From: Paenibacillus borealis
Lineage (GTDB): Bacteria; Bacillota; Bacilli; Paenibacillales; Paenibacillaceae
Direction: 5' to 3'
Assembly: GCF_000758665.1 (NCBI RefSeq)
Contig: NZ_CP009285.1
Span: forward strand, 6,944,001-7,008,000
Length of the DNA: 64,000 bases
Part shown: positions 1 to 8,269 of the stretch, piece after piece
How positions within the stretch are numbered: position 1 is the first letter of the stretch
Layout: every line of letters starts with the position of its first letter
Position numbers and translations under genes: made by a program
Notes under the pieces: model-generated
Database searches by the model: none
Told to the model about the DNA's origin: nothing
The model's input: only the letters and a program-made list of their open reading frames with translations

Positions 1-87
1 TGGAAATTCGCCGCGACCCACACCTTCTGGAATGCTACCGCCAAGAAGAACGGCTTGAAGAAAAAAGATATACTGAGAAGGCTGTAG
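1..87 (+). CDS. C-terminal end of an unidentified protein (partial)
   Basis: An open frame runs in from the left edge and stops at TAG 85-87, giving the last 28 residues of a protein whose start lies outside the window. The tail begins WKFAATHTFWNATAKK and ends DILRRL. It is rich in lysine and arginine, so it is likely a cytosolic end or the positive end of a domain. I do not recognise the family and 28 residues are too few to assign one. It could be chance coding, but the composition resembles a normal protein tail. Confidence 0.5.
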   Translation, partial: WKFAATHTFWNATAKKNGLKKKDILRRL

Positions 88-196
88 GATGGATAGAACG
101 CCCGGCAGTACAAGAATTATCAGTAATGGTTGGTACGCCGGGACTTGCGCCATACGTTCCGGGTTAGCGCCCGGCAGCAACAAGGGCTATATAAGC

Positions 197-306
197 TGAA
201 CTTAAGAATGACAGCCAGCCGATCGATGCCCCTTGCAGAGCAAGGATTTCGCAATACAACAGCGCAATAGAGCAGCGCAATACAGCAGGTTAGATTCTTA
301 AGTTCA
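197..306. repeat. 110-bp segment bounded by a 13-bp inverted repeat
   Basis: TGAACTTAAGAAT (197-209) and its exact complement (294-306) bound the segment. The same TGAACTTAA word recurs at 613-621 and at 38585-38594 and 38816-38825, beyond the ends of two 181-bp repeat copies. It may be a terminal repeat of a small non-autonomous element. No coding capacity is seen. Confidence 0.5.
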
Positions 307-417
307 CTCTATAACTCTAGCTGACGTCCGCCTGCGGAGGCCGATGTGAATGAGGGTAAGGACGTTGATGCGAATGCGGATGCGGACACGGTTGCAGATA
401 CATCTGCATAGAGAAGC

Positions 418-598
418 CCAAATGTTGTACGAAGTGCAACTCGTATTCCTAGATACCGGGATATTCGTAAGGATTGTTGTAGGAAATACAACAATCCTTC
501 TGCTAAACCGCCTGGAGTAGGGAAAATGCTGCCTTTTGTACAACAATTTTGGACTTAACCCGCTATCACGAGGAAATTGTTGTATTTCGTGCAAGATT
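418..598 (-). repeat. 181-bp dispersed intergenic repeat, copy A
   Basis: Read on the minus strand, this copy aligns along its length with 7863-8042 and 38619-38799. Shared landmarks in order are TGCACGAAATACAACA, AATTGTTGTACA, TTGTATTTCCTACAACAATCC and GTTGCACTTCGTACAACATT. The third landmark is the inverted repeat TTGTA-N5-TACAA. No reading frame is conserved, so it looks like a non-coding repeat family. Confidence 0.75.
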
Positions 599-1029
599 TC
601 ATCTATATATATTGAACTTAAAAACTGGCCGGGGATTACGCTGCACGCTCCGGGTTACCGCCCAACAGCAAATGGGAATACTAGCCTGTGTTGCAGATGA
701 TTGCGCCGCAAAGCTCCTCTAGAGTAAGGAGTGCGGATGCACATGCGGAATAGTTGTATTTCGTGCAGTTAACAGACGGCGAAAACCCGGAAGAGCAGGG
801 ATAACTGTATTCTGTACAATTAAAATAAAGAAAAGTGTCTCTTTATGGCATAGGAGAGTTTTATAAGTGTATAGAGTGCAATTAAACCTCCCTCTGCACA
901 ATAATTGATCATTTTAGTTGTACAAATTACAGTTATATAGAACTGGAGTGAGTGTCCAGCAGCAGACAACCTGCAATTTGCTTCCAGTGCCGCGGATGGT
1001 ACAGCAACGCTGTTCTGATCATACACACA

Positions 1030-1065
1030 ACAAGAGCCCGATCCCCTACAGGACCAGGCTCTTGT
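1030..1065 (-). terminator. Hairpin downstream of the pectin operon
   Basis: ACAAGAGCC (1030-1038) pairs with GGCTCTTGT (1057-1065) about 80 bp past the stop of the last operon gene. The following T-run on the minus strand is interrupted (TTGTTGTGTG), so termination strength is uncertain. Confidence 0.5.
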
Positions 1066-1141
1066 GCATATAGTTTATTAGCTAAGGCCGGAGGATATCA
1101 TCCGTTTTATCCCCCGTATTCCGCCCAATTGCTGCCGGACT

Positions 1142-2485
1142 TCACGTTCCCGCCGGTTCCACCGCAACCTGCTCCACCAGCTTCTCCGGCTTCGCCGTGT
1201 TCCGTGACCGGCAGTTCAGAAACTCTACCTCTTCCCCGTTCTCAACGTAAAAGGCCGGACCCTCGTGGTTCTCAATACTGACCTGCTGAAACTGCACGTC
1301 GCGCACATTGCCGAGGTAGAATCCCCGGCGCTGCATGTTCTCGATGCCTGTCATCATATCCGGATGGCCGGGCACTGCATCTTTCGCCATCGAAATATCG
1401 ATATTGGTGAAGGTAATTTCTGATACATACTGCTCAGCAAGCCCATACAGAAATCCTGCCGCTGCGTGGACATTACGCGCTGTAATATTGGCATAATGAA
1501 TCCGCCGGAACTGCGGCGTCTCCTCCGTCACGGGGTACGGGTTCTTGTCCCAGACATACTTCTCCTTGCCCCGCGGCCCGCAGAAATAATAGAGGTTAAG
1601 CGTGAAGGGACAGATCACATCCTCCATCACAATGTTGCTTACCCGGATATCCTCAATGATTCCGCCGCGCCCTCTCCGCGATTTCATGCGGATGCCGCGG
1701 TCCGTCTGCTTGAATACACAATTGCTGATCGTCACGTTACGGATATCGCCGCTCATCTCACTGCCCAGCACCACCGCTCCGTGGCCGTGGACCATCACGC
1801 AGTTCGTAATGGTGATATTCTCGCAGGGAATGCGCTCCCTGGTATCCTCGGTACCTGCCTTGATGGCAATGCAGTCATCGCCTACATCGATGTGGCAATT
1901 GCTGATGCGGACATCACGGCAGGACTCAGGATTAATGCCATCCGTATTCGGCGAATCCGCCGGATTCAGGATCGACAGATTATCGATCATCACATTACTG
2001 CAGCCGATCGGATTCACGGTCCAGCTCGGAGAATTGATCAGCTGTACATCCTTGATCGTTACCCGGCTGCAGTTGTCGAAGCCGATCAATCTCGGGCGGG
2101 GATACTCCAGCTCTTCGGGATGATTCCGGTGCTTCTCCCACCAGGGTGCACCGTTTCCGTTAATGGTCCCGCTGCCTGTGATGGAGACGTTGGTCAGATC
2201 CGCTCCATAAATGCAGGCCGCGTGCACCTCCTGCTTCACCCCTTCCCACCGTGATTCCACGACCGGGTAATCCGCCGGATCGGTACTGAAGGACAATACC
2301 GCTCCAGGACTTAAATGCAGCTGAATGTTGCTGCGCAGGCGCACTGCGCCTGTCAGGAAGGTGCCGGCCGGAACATACACCGTGCCTCCGCCGGCGCTGT
2401 ACGCCGCCCAGATGGCGTCCGCAATCGCTGCCGTTGCCGGAACCCCGCTATCCCGGAGCGCTCCATAATCCGCAATATTAAACAC
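1142..2485 (-). CDS. Glycoside hydrolase family 28 (polygalacturonase-like)
   Basis: This 447-residue protein should hydrolyse galacturonide links in pectin or rhamnogalacturonan fragments. All GH28 signature elements are visible: NTDG at about 180-183, the catalytic pair DD at 203-204, GHG at 234-236 and RMK at 266-268, spread over a right-handed beta-helix repeat pattern. I chose the GTG start at 2485 because AAAGGAGG lies 6 nt upstream; a longer frame to 2569 has no such site. There is no signal peptide, so the enzyme is probably cytosolic and acts on imported oligomers. It is the last gene of the operon, downstream of the GH105 hydrolase. Endo versus exo action cannot be told from the sequence. 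Confidence 0.88.
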   Translation of the reverse strand: MFNIADYGALRDSGVPATAAIADAIWAAYSAGGGTVYVPAGTFLTGAVRLRSNIQLHLSPGAVLSFSTDPADYPVVESRWEGVKQEVHAACIYGADLTNVSITGSGTINGNGAPWWEKHRNHPEELEYPRPRLIGFDNCSRVTIKDVQLINSPSWTVNPIGCSNVMIDNLSILNPADSPNTDGINPESCRDVRISNCHIDVGDDCIAIKAGTEDTRERIPCENITITNCVMVHGHGAVVLGSEMSGDIRNVTISNCVFKQTDRGIRMKSRRGRGGIIEDIRVSNIVMEDVICPFTLNLYYFCGPRGKEKYVWDKNPYPVTEETPQFRRIHYANITARNVHAAAGFLYGLAEQYVSEITFTNIDISMAKDAVPGHPDMMTGIENMQRRGFYLGNVRDVQFQQVSIENHEGPAFYVENGEEVEFLNCRSRNTAKPEKLVEQVAVEPAGT

Positions 2486-2611
2486 TGTGAGCCTCCTTTC
2501 TATTCTTTCACTGCTGATCCAGACAGCCTCAAGCTTGGCTGCGCTTTCCGCCGGATACAGCCACTTCAAACTCCATTACTATTCTGCCGGACCCGCCAGC
2601 CTCAGACAATG

Positions 2612-3727
2612 CTACACTTGTGCCGGGTACAACGCCTGCATCTCCACACAGGCCATCACTAGCGCCCCTACTCCGTGCAGGTCATTGCTGACCTTCGGCC
2701 GGGTGACATAGTTACGGTAATCCCCTGCTGAGGTCCCGATGCAGATGTCCGGCAGAATCAGCCGGTCCTGCTCATCCCATTCCAGCACCTGAATTAAGCC
2801 TTCGTAGCCTTTGCGCGCTGCCGCTGCCGCGGCAGCTTCAACCTCCCCAGGCAGAATTCCCAGCTTCACCGCTTTGGCAATCGTGTAGACGAACAGGCAG
2901 GAGCCGGAGGTTTCCAGCCAGTTATCCGGCTCAGCTCCCTTGTCGACCACCTGATACCACAGGCCGCTCTTCGGATCCTGATAGCGGATCAGCGCCTGCA
3001 CGAAGCCGCTCAGCTCGGCGGCCAGCTCCGCACGGCCCGGATCCTTCTCCGGCAGCTCATCCATAAACTGCGAGAGTGCCAGCCCGTACCAGCCGAGTGA
3101 CCGGCTCCAGAACTCCGGCGAGCAGCCGGTTTGCGGATTCGCCCAGGGCATACGGCGGCTCTCATCCCAGGCATGGTAGAGCAGGCCGGTGGCCTCGTCT
3201 TTCATGTATTTGCGCATCAGCCGCTCCTGGTGCAGCACTGCTGCACGCAAGTCCTCTTCTCCATAAGCATTCGCATACTTCAGGGAGAAGACCCCGGCCA
3301 TATACAGCCCGTCGAGCCACATCTGATTCGCATATTTGTCCTTATGCCAATAGCCGCCTTCGGAGGTTCTGTTCAGCGTCCGCAGCAGATTCCTGAGCTT
3401 AGCCGCAGCCTCCCGGTACTTCAGCTTGCCGGTCCGTTCATGCAGCGTGAAGAGCAGCAGCCCCGCTTGTACGGCATCCAGCTCATCCCGGGCAAAATAG
3501 AAATTGCCGTATTCATCCACCAGATCATCCACATACTGCTGGATGTATTCGATATAGCGGTCCTCCTGGACAGCCTCCCACAGCAGCTCCATCCCGCATA
3601 GAAACACGCCTTGGTGATAATGCCAGCGGTGCGCAGGCGGAAGCTCCCCCGCTTGATACGTATCCATCAAAGAATCACAGGCTTTTTGCGCCCATTCTAA
3701 AGGTGTTTGCGGCAGACTGCCTATCAT
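2612..3727 (-). CDS. GH105 unsaturated rhamnogalacturonyl hydrolase (YteR/YesR-like)
   Basis: A 371-residue (alpha/alpha)6-barrel hydrolase of the GH105 family. Known members remove the 4,5-unsaturated uronic acid left at the end of oligosaccharides by pectate or rhamnogalacturonan lyases. QMWLDGLYMAG at about 135-145 contains Asp139, matching the position of the catalytic Asp of B. subtilis YteR. No signal peptide is present, which fits an intracellular enzyme fed by the upstream ABC transporter. It sits 46 bp after the second permease gene and 126 bp before the GH28 gene, on the same strand. Its substrate implies that a secreted lyase acts first; none is present in the window. Confidence 0.9.
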   Translation of the reverse strand: MIGSLPQTPLEWAQKACDSLMDTYQAGELPPAHRWHYHQGVFLCGMELLWEAVQEDRYIEYIQQYVDDLVDEYGNFYFARDELDAVQAGLLLFTLHERTGKLKYREAAAKLRNLLRTLNRTSEGGYWHKDKYANQMWLDGLYMAGVFSLKYANAYGEEDLRAAVLHQERLMRKYMKDEATGLLYHAWDESRRMPWANPQTGCSPEFWSRSLGWYGLALSQFMDELPEKDPGRAELAAELSGFVQALIRYQDPKSGLWYQVVDKGAEPDNWLETSGSCLFVYTIAKAVKLGILPGEVEAAAAAAARKGYEGLIQVLEWDEQDRLILPDICIGTSAGDYRNYVTRPKVSNDLHGVGALVMACVEMQALYPAQV

Positions 3728-3773
3728 TGTTATACCCCTTTCATATTTCAGAATACCCGGCCTGCCTTCAGCA

Positions 3774-4649
3774 TCAGCCCTTCATCGAGCCCAGCATCGC
3801 GCCTTTGGCGAAATGCTTCTGCAGGAACGGATACACCATCAGAATCGGCAGCGTTGCTACCACGATAACAGCCATTTTGATCGTCTGATCCGGCGGCGGA
3901 ACCGTGCCATCGAGTGTTGCACTGTGATCCATCCCGCTGGCAAGCACGACAATCTGTCTCAGCAGAACCTGAATCGGCCACTTGGCGCTGTTATCCAGAT
4001 ACAGGATGGCGGTCATATACGTGTTCCAGTAGGTTACGGCGTAGAACAGGGAGATGGTCGCAATCGCCGGCAGCGACAAAGGCAATACGATCTTGAACAG
4101 AATGCCGAAGTCGTTGCAGCCGTCGATTTTGGCCGATTCCTCCAGCCCTTCAGGAATATTCTGAAAGAAGTTCTTCAGGATAATCATATTGAACGCGCTG
4201 ATCGCGGACGGAAGAATAAGCGCCGCATACGAGTCAATCAGCCCCAGCTCTTTGACCACCAGGAACGTCGGAATCATTCCGCCGTGGAACAGCATCGTGA
4301 ACACCACCAGGAAGTTAAATACCCGGCGGCCGTCCAGATCCCTGCGGGAGAGGCCATAAGCCATCAGCGACGTGATGAACATACTGAACAAAGTCCCTAC
4401 AAGCGTTACCCCGATAGACACACCCAGGGCTCTGAAGATCGTATTCGTTGAGAAAATAAATTTGTAAGCCTCCAGGCTCCACACTTTCGGAATCAGTACA
4501 AATTTGTTAGCGGCCAGCTCTGCGCTGGTTGTGAAGGAGCCTGCTACTACATGGACAAACGGAAGCACCGTTATCAGAGCGATGAGTGCAAGCAGTGTAA
4601 AGTTGACAGCGGAGAATATTCTGCCGCTAATCGTACGGTCTTCTACCAT
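3774..4649 (-). CDS. Oligosaccharide ABC transporter permease (YtcP/LplC type)
   Basis: A 291-residue inner-membrane permease of the binding-protein-dependent type, with about six hydrophobic segments. The EAA loop that contacts the ATPase is visible as EGLEESAKIDGCNDFGILFK followed by VLPLSLP, near residue 180. It has the C-terminal ending typical of this subfamily (KHFAKGAMLGSMKG). It should pair with the neighbouring LplB-type permease, 21 bp upstream, to import pectin-derived oligosaccharides. No ATPase gene is present, as is usual for this subfamily, where a shared ATPase such as MsmX serves several transporters. Confidence 0.92.
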   Translation of the reverse strand: MVEDRTISGRIFSAVNFTLLALIALITVLPFVHVVAGSFTTSAELAANKFVLIPKVWSLEAYKFIFSTNTIFRALGVSIGVTLVGTLFSMFITSLMAYGLSRRDLDGRRVFNFLVVFTMLFHGGMIPTFLVVKELGLIDSYAALILPSAISAFNMIILKNFFQNIPEGLEESAKIDGCNDFGILFKIVLPLSLPAIATISLFYAVTYWNTYMTAILYLDNSAKWPIQVLLRQIVVLASGMDHSATLDGTVPPPDQTIKMAVIVVATLPILMVYPFLQKHFAKGAMLGSMKG

Positions 4650-4670
4650 TTCAATTCCTCCCGCGGCATT

Positions 4671-5639
4671 TTAATAAACGCCTTCTTCTCCTATTTTCTT
4701 GGATACCTTGTTGACGGTCATCACCATGATCAGACCCACTATCGACTTGAAGAAGCCAATGGCTGTACTATAGCTGAACTGCCCTTGCCGCAGCCCGGCG
4801 GTGTAGACATACGTATCGATAATTTCCGCAACTTCCCGGTTCATGGAATTGAGCAGCAGATAGACATGTTCGAATCCAAGATCGAGAACGGAACCGATTT
4901 TCAGAATAAACAGTGTAATAATAACTCCCCGGATCGCCGGAAGCGTGATGTGCCAGACTTGTCTGAGCCGTCCGGCCCCGTCCATGCGCGAAGCTTCATA
5001 GAGCCCGGGATCGATGGCAGCGATAGAAGCCAGATAGATAATCGTTCCCCAGCCCGCTTCCCGCCAGATAACCTGAATGATGTACATCGGTCTGAACCAG
5101 CCGGGACTCAGCAGGAAATTGATTTTGGAGAATCCGAAGTAAGCCAGCAGTTCGTTGATAATCCCGCCGTCCATCGTCACCATGACGAAGGAAATCGAGA
5201 CGACGATAACCCAGGACATGAAGTGGGGCAGGTAGACCAGGGTCTGGAAGAATCTTTTGAAGAAAGTGCCTCTGAGTTCGTTAAGCATCAATGCGAGAAT
5301 AATCGGAATCGGAAAATAGATCAGAATATTCATCCCGAACAGGATCAGGGTATTCCCCAGAATGTTCAGGAAATCGGGTTCGGTGAACAGCCGGCTGAAA
5401 TGCTTCATTCCAACCCACTCGCTCCCTGTAATCCCTTGATAAGGCTTGTAATCCTGGAAGGAGATAATCAGTCCGTACATCGGCAGATATTTAAATACAA
5501 TGAAATACAGCACTCCGGGGATCAGCATCACATAGAGTAGCTTGTTTCTCCACAGCCTTTTCTTAAGCTCACTGCTGCTCTTATAGCTCTTAGGCTTCGG
5601 TTCGGGAACTACGCGGGGCTGGGCGGTAACTTCCTGCAT
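4671..5639 (-). CDS. Oligosaccharide ABC transporter permease (LplB type)
   Basis: A 322-residue permease with a charged N-terminal extension (about 25 residues rich in Lys, Ser and Pro) before the first membrane segment. The segment LLYVMLIPGVLYFIVFKYLP and the following GLIISFQDYKPY are typical of the LplB family. The EAA loop reads PGLYEASRMDGAGRLRQVWH. It lies between the solute-binding lipoprotein gene and the YtcP-type permease gene, and forms the transporter core with the latter. A hairpin terminator lies between this gene and the lipoprotein gene (5677-5715). Confidence 0.92.
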   Translation of the reverse strand: MQEVTAQPRVVPEPKPKSYKSSSELKKRLWRNKLLYVMLIPGVLYFIVFKYLPMYGLIISFQDYKPYQGITGSEWVGMKHFSRLFTEPDFLNILGNTLILFGMNILIYFPIPIILALMLNELRGTFFKRFFQTLVYLPHFMSWVIVVSISFVMVTMDGGIINELLAYFGFSKINFLLSPGWFRPMYIIQVIWREAGWGTIIYLASIAAIDPGLYEASRMDGAGRLRQVWHITLPAIRGVIITLFILKIGSVLDLGFEHVYLLLNSMNREVAEIIDTYVYTAGLRQGQFSYSTAIGFFKSIVGLIMVMTVNKVSKKIGEEGVY

Positions 5640-5676
5640 GATTCTCTTCCTTTCTCTGTAAATTCTTCTATATTTG

Positions 5677-5715
5677 AAAAAAAGGCTGCCGAAGCGCTAA
5701 GCCAAGCAGCCTTCT
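5677..5715 (-). terminator. Intercistronic terminator between lipoprotein and permease genes
   Basis: On the minus strand AAGGCTGC (from 5713) pairs with GCAGCCTT (to 5682) and is followed by a T-run (5677-5683). It lies inside the operon, just after the solute-binding lipoprotein gene. Partial termination here would give more binding protein than permease, a known arrangement in such operons. Confidence 0.75.
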
Positions 5716-5755
5716 TTCATGTGGTCAGCCCGCAGTCAAAGCTGCTGCGTTCTGC

Positions 5756-7315
5756 TTATTTTTTGTACACGGCATTGTATTCTTCGATGATTTGGGCCCC
5801 GCCCCGGCTCTTCCAGTTCTCGACTTCTTTCTCGAATCCGGCTTTATCGAGCTGGCCGTACATGTATTTATAAGTGGCATCCGTAATGATCTGCTGAAGC
5901 TCAACACCCTTGGATGTATAGGTTGCCGAATCCAGCGCCGCCGTAGGATCTGCGACCCCTACCTTCACATTCTCCAGTACCAGCTCTTCCGCATGAATGC
6001 GGCCCGGCAGCACGTTCAGACTCTGGTACATGCCGTTCGTTTCGTATTCGCCGATTACGCTGTCTTTGAAGCCTTTGACTTCGCGTTCAATCAGCTCTTT
6101 ATTGTCCGTTGGCTTGGCTTTGCCGTCTTCAACCGTATAGTGTGTGCCTTCAATCCCCCAGTACATCAGGTTGGCCACTTCAGGGGTCATCATTTTGTCA
6201 AAGAAGGCCAGGATCTTCTTCAGCTCTGCCTCATCCTTAACCGCTGATTTCGGGAACAGCACTACGTTGTTATAGCCGGGAATCATCCACTGGGCGAACT
6301 TGCCGTCAGGTCCAGCCACCATACTGTGTGTGTCCAGCACGGCATCCGGCACGTTCTTGATCAGGTCCTTGTTGAGTGTATCGATATCCTGCATGGAACC
6401 GCCGATATACAGTCCTGCTTTGCCGCTGGTGAACATATTTACCGCATCCGTTTTACTGGTTGCTGCAAAGTCTTGGTTCATGTATCCGCCGTCACGCAGG
6501 TTTTTGAAGAAATCCATGGTGTCGAAGTACTGCGGGAAGGTGAATTCCGGTGCCAGCTGGCCGTCCTTCTCCCCCCAGTTGTTCGGTGTGCCGAACCAGG
6601 AAGAGACGGTTTTGAATGCGCCGTATACCAGCTCATTGCGGTCAACCACCCCGATAGTGTCCTTTACACCGTTGCCGTCAGGGTCCTGCTCCGTGAAGGC
6701 TTTAGCCATTGCGAACAGCTCATCGGTATTGGCCGGTGCTGCGAGTCCCAGCTTATCCGCCCAGTCCTTACGGTAGATAATCCCCTGGCGGGCCAGCGGA
6801 CGGCCGATATACAGGGTGTACAGCTTGCCGTCTACCTTGGTGTTATTGAGGATTTCCGGTTTCAGCTTGTTCAGGTTAGGGAACTCACTGAGGAGCGGCC
6901 CGATCTCCCAGAACTGTCCGTCCTTGATCGCTTCCTTCATCTGCAGGAAGGTCGTCTGATTCTTCAGATAGGTAACCTGCGGCAGTGAGCCAGTGGCGAA
7001 GGAGGAGTTCAGCTTCTCTTCATAGGTATCTGCCGGGAAGAACTGATAGGTCAGCTTCGTATTCGTCAATTTCTCCACTTCCGTCTTGATCGTGTCCGGT
7101 GGAGTATCTGTCGTGTTCAGCGGGAGCATGATTTTGATCTCTGTCGGCTTTTCCGGTTCTGCTGCCGGCTCTGTAGCCGCTGCCGTGTTGGTTCCCGTGC
7201 TTGCACCTGGATCTTTGGTTGCCGCCGCCTCATTATTGTTGTTGCCGCCGCATGCGGACAGCATGCTGAGTGTCAGCAGCGAGCTGAGGAGCAGGGTGAA
7301 GGATTTTTTCGTCAT
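5756..7315 (-). CDS. Extracellular solute-binding lipoprotein (LplA/YtcQ type)
   Basis: A 519-residue lipoprotein that should capture oligosaccharides outside the cell for the two permeases downstream. The signal peptide ends in the lipobox LSAC with Cys22 as the lipidated residue, followed by an Asn/Ala/Thr-rich linker up to about residue 55. The DPDGNGVKDT motif near residue 210 is a Ca-binding-like loop that recurs in the other lipoproteins of this family in the window. It is the first gene of the pectin operon and has CGGAGG upstream of its ATG. Substrate identity is inferred from the GH105 and GH28 genes in the operon, not from the protein itself. Confidence 0.92.
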   Translation of the reverse strand: MTKKSFTLLLSSLLTLSMLSACGGNNNNEAAATKDPGASTGTNTAAATEPAAEPEKPTEIKIMLPLNTTDTPPDTIKTEVEKLTNTKLTYQFFPADTYEEKLNSSFATGSLPQVTYLKNQTTFLQMKEAIKDGQFWEIGPLLSEFPNLNKLKPEILNNTKVDGKLYTLYIGRPLARQGIIYRKDWADKLGLAAPANTDELFAMAKAFTEQDPDGNGVKDTIGVVDRNELVYGAFKTVSSWFGTPNNWGEKDGQLAPEFTFPQYFDTMDFFKNLRDGGYMNQDFAATSKTDAVNMFTSGKAGLYIGGSMQDIDTLNKDLIKNVPDAVLDTHSMVAGPDGKFAQWMIPGYNNVVLFPKSAVKDEAELKKILAFFDKMMTPEVANLMYWGIEGTHYTVEDGKAKPTDNKELIEREVKGFKDSVIGEYETNGMYQSLNVLPGRIHAEELVLENVKVGVADPTAALDSATYTSKGVELQQIITDATYKYMYGQLDKAGFEKEVENWKSRGGAQIIEEYNAVYKK

Positions 7316-7430
7316 TCCTTTTTGACCTCCGTTTAACTTGTATTGGTTACAAGCCTCACATTACAGTCCACGGAGGATTACGAATACAATCATTTACTCA
7401 TAAAGGCGCGCTGGGGCTGGGGGTGTGGGT

Positions 7431-7440
7431 TAATGATTAT
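7431..7440. promoter_or_regulatory. TAATGATTAT motif upstream of the pectin operon
   Basis: The 10-mer TAATGATTAT lies about 115 bp upstream of the lipoprotein start. Exactly the same 10-mer flanks the divergent promoters at 34415-34424 and 34554-34563, and a shorter form is repeated at 15306-15349. It may be a binding site for AraC/YesN-type regulators. This is inferred only from recurrence and position. Confidence 0.4.
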
Positions 7441-7513
7441 CGTGTGATGGGGGGGAGGGGGATATACATGGGAATAACCACTTGGGAGCGGCGGCGGGCG
7501 GGACTGCGTGAGC

Positions 7514-7618
7514 TTTGGACTTCCGGCCGCTGTTGTCTCCAGATGTTCATGATTATATTGCTTGCAGCAGATAACATCCGGAGACAAAGGCGGACGCTAT
7601 CGCTCCTACAGTTCCAAA
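7514..7618 (-). repeat. 105-bp cruciform repeat, copy 1
   Basis: On the minus strand the order is TTTGGAACTGTAGGAGCG, ATAGCGTCCGCCTTT, a hairpin (GTCTCCGGATGTT from 7585 pairing with AACATCTGGAGAC ending at 7535, one G-U wobble), then AACAGCGGCCGGAAGTCCAAA. The outer ends TTTGGA and TCCAAA also pair. The copy at 62420-62524 has the same length and flanks but different hairpin arms that still pair. Confidence 0.8.
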
Positions 7619-7862
7619 CCTCCCTCCGTCCCTTTCTGCCGCTCCACGGGTGGGCCCTTTCAATGTATATCCTTGAAAGGGGAGGCAAAGCGCAAGCCCC
7701 ACCGCTTCGCTCGCGGCGGGGCCAGGAACAATGTTGGTGGGTAGGGAATTGGAGATAGGGCGGGGGAGCGGCGGAACTTGAATTTAAGTGCTGAGGGGAG
7801 TGCTGGAGTTATGATTAGAGCGGCAGAGGGGAACGGGAGGTGAGCAAACACATTATTACTCA

Positions 7863-8042
7863 AAAATCCTGCACCAAATACAACATTTCCCTCAATAAAT
7901 TGGCCGAATTTCAAAATTGTTGTACAGAATGCAGCATTTCTCCTCCAACTGGCGGCACAGCGGGGAAATTCTTGTATTTCGTACAACAATCCTTCGGATT
8001 ACCCGGATATCCGTAAACCAAAGTTGTATTTCATACAACAAT
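7863..8042 (+). repeat. 181-bp dispersed intergenic repeat, copy B
   Basis: This copy matches 418-598 (reversed) and 38619-38799 in length and landmark order: ATCCTGCACCAAATACAACA, AAATTGTTGTACAGAATGCA, TTGTATTTCGTACAACAATCC and GTTGTATTTCATACAACAAT. The inverted repeat TTGTA-TTTCG-TACAA is at about 7972-7986. No coding capacity is conserved. Confidence 0.75.
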
Positions 8043-8269
8043 CTACTAACAAATCAACGTCTCACCCCAATCAGCAACCCGAGCAACCCGTGCAACCCGA
8101 CAACTTCTTCGACTGGGCAGCTACACACCGGCACAATGGGGCGGCGATATTATCGTTCTCCATTTGCTTATTAGATTAGATCCTTCATCGCGTTGTATAG
8201 TACAGAGTCGTAAACCATACGAGGATACAGTAAAATGGTATTTAATTTCAGCTTTTTGGAGGCGGGTAT

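Larger units (their letters stand above)
88..1141. other. Gene-free region rich in repeats
   Basis: I see no gene with a ribosome binding site in this stretch. It holds a perfect 13-bp inverted repeat (TGAACTTAAGAAT at 197-209, complement at 294-306), a 181-bp dispersed repeat (418-598), a run of imperfect 6-nt units around 363-395, a related but diverged repeat around 750-830, and a hairpin at 1030-1065 downstream of the pectin operon. Confidence 0.6.
7316..8269. other. Repeat-rich divergent region between the pectin operon and the PhzF gene
   Basis: No gene is supported here. Near the operon are a G-rich tract (about 7412-7462, with runs of 3 to 7 G) and the 10-mer TAATGATTAT at 7431-7440, which recurs upstream of another Lpl locus. 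Further right are a 105-bp cruciform repeat (7514-7618), an SNC-like GC hairpin (about 7699-7722) that resembles the terminator at 9072-9103, and copy B of the 181-bp repeat (7863-8042). Confidence 0.6.

Noticed and set aside
1466..2254. Plus-strand frame of 262 codons opposite the GH28 gene
   Set aside because: Antisense shadow of a gene with all GH28 catalytic motifs.
4551..5540. Long plus-strand open frame (329 codons) opposite the two permease genes
   Set aside because: It lies antisense to clear permeases, has no family resemblance and a composition (many Asn, Gln, His, Arg) typical of antisense frames in GC-rich genes.
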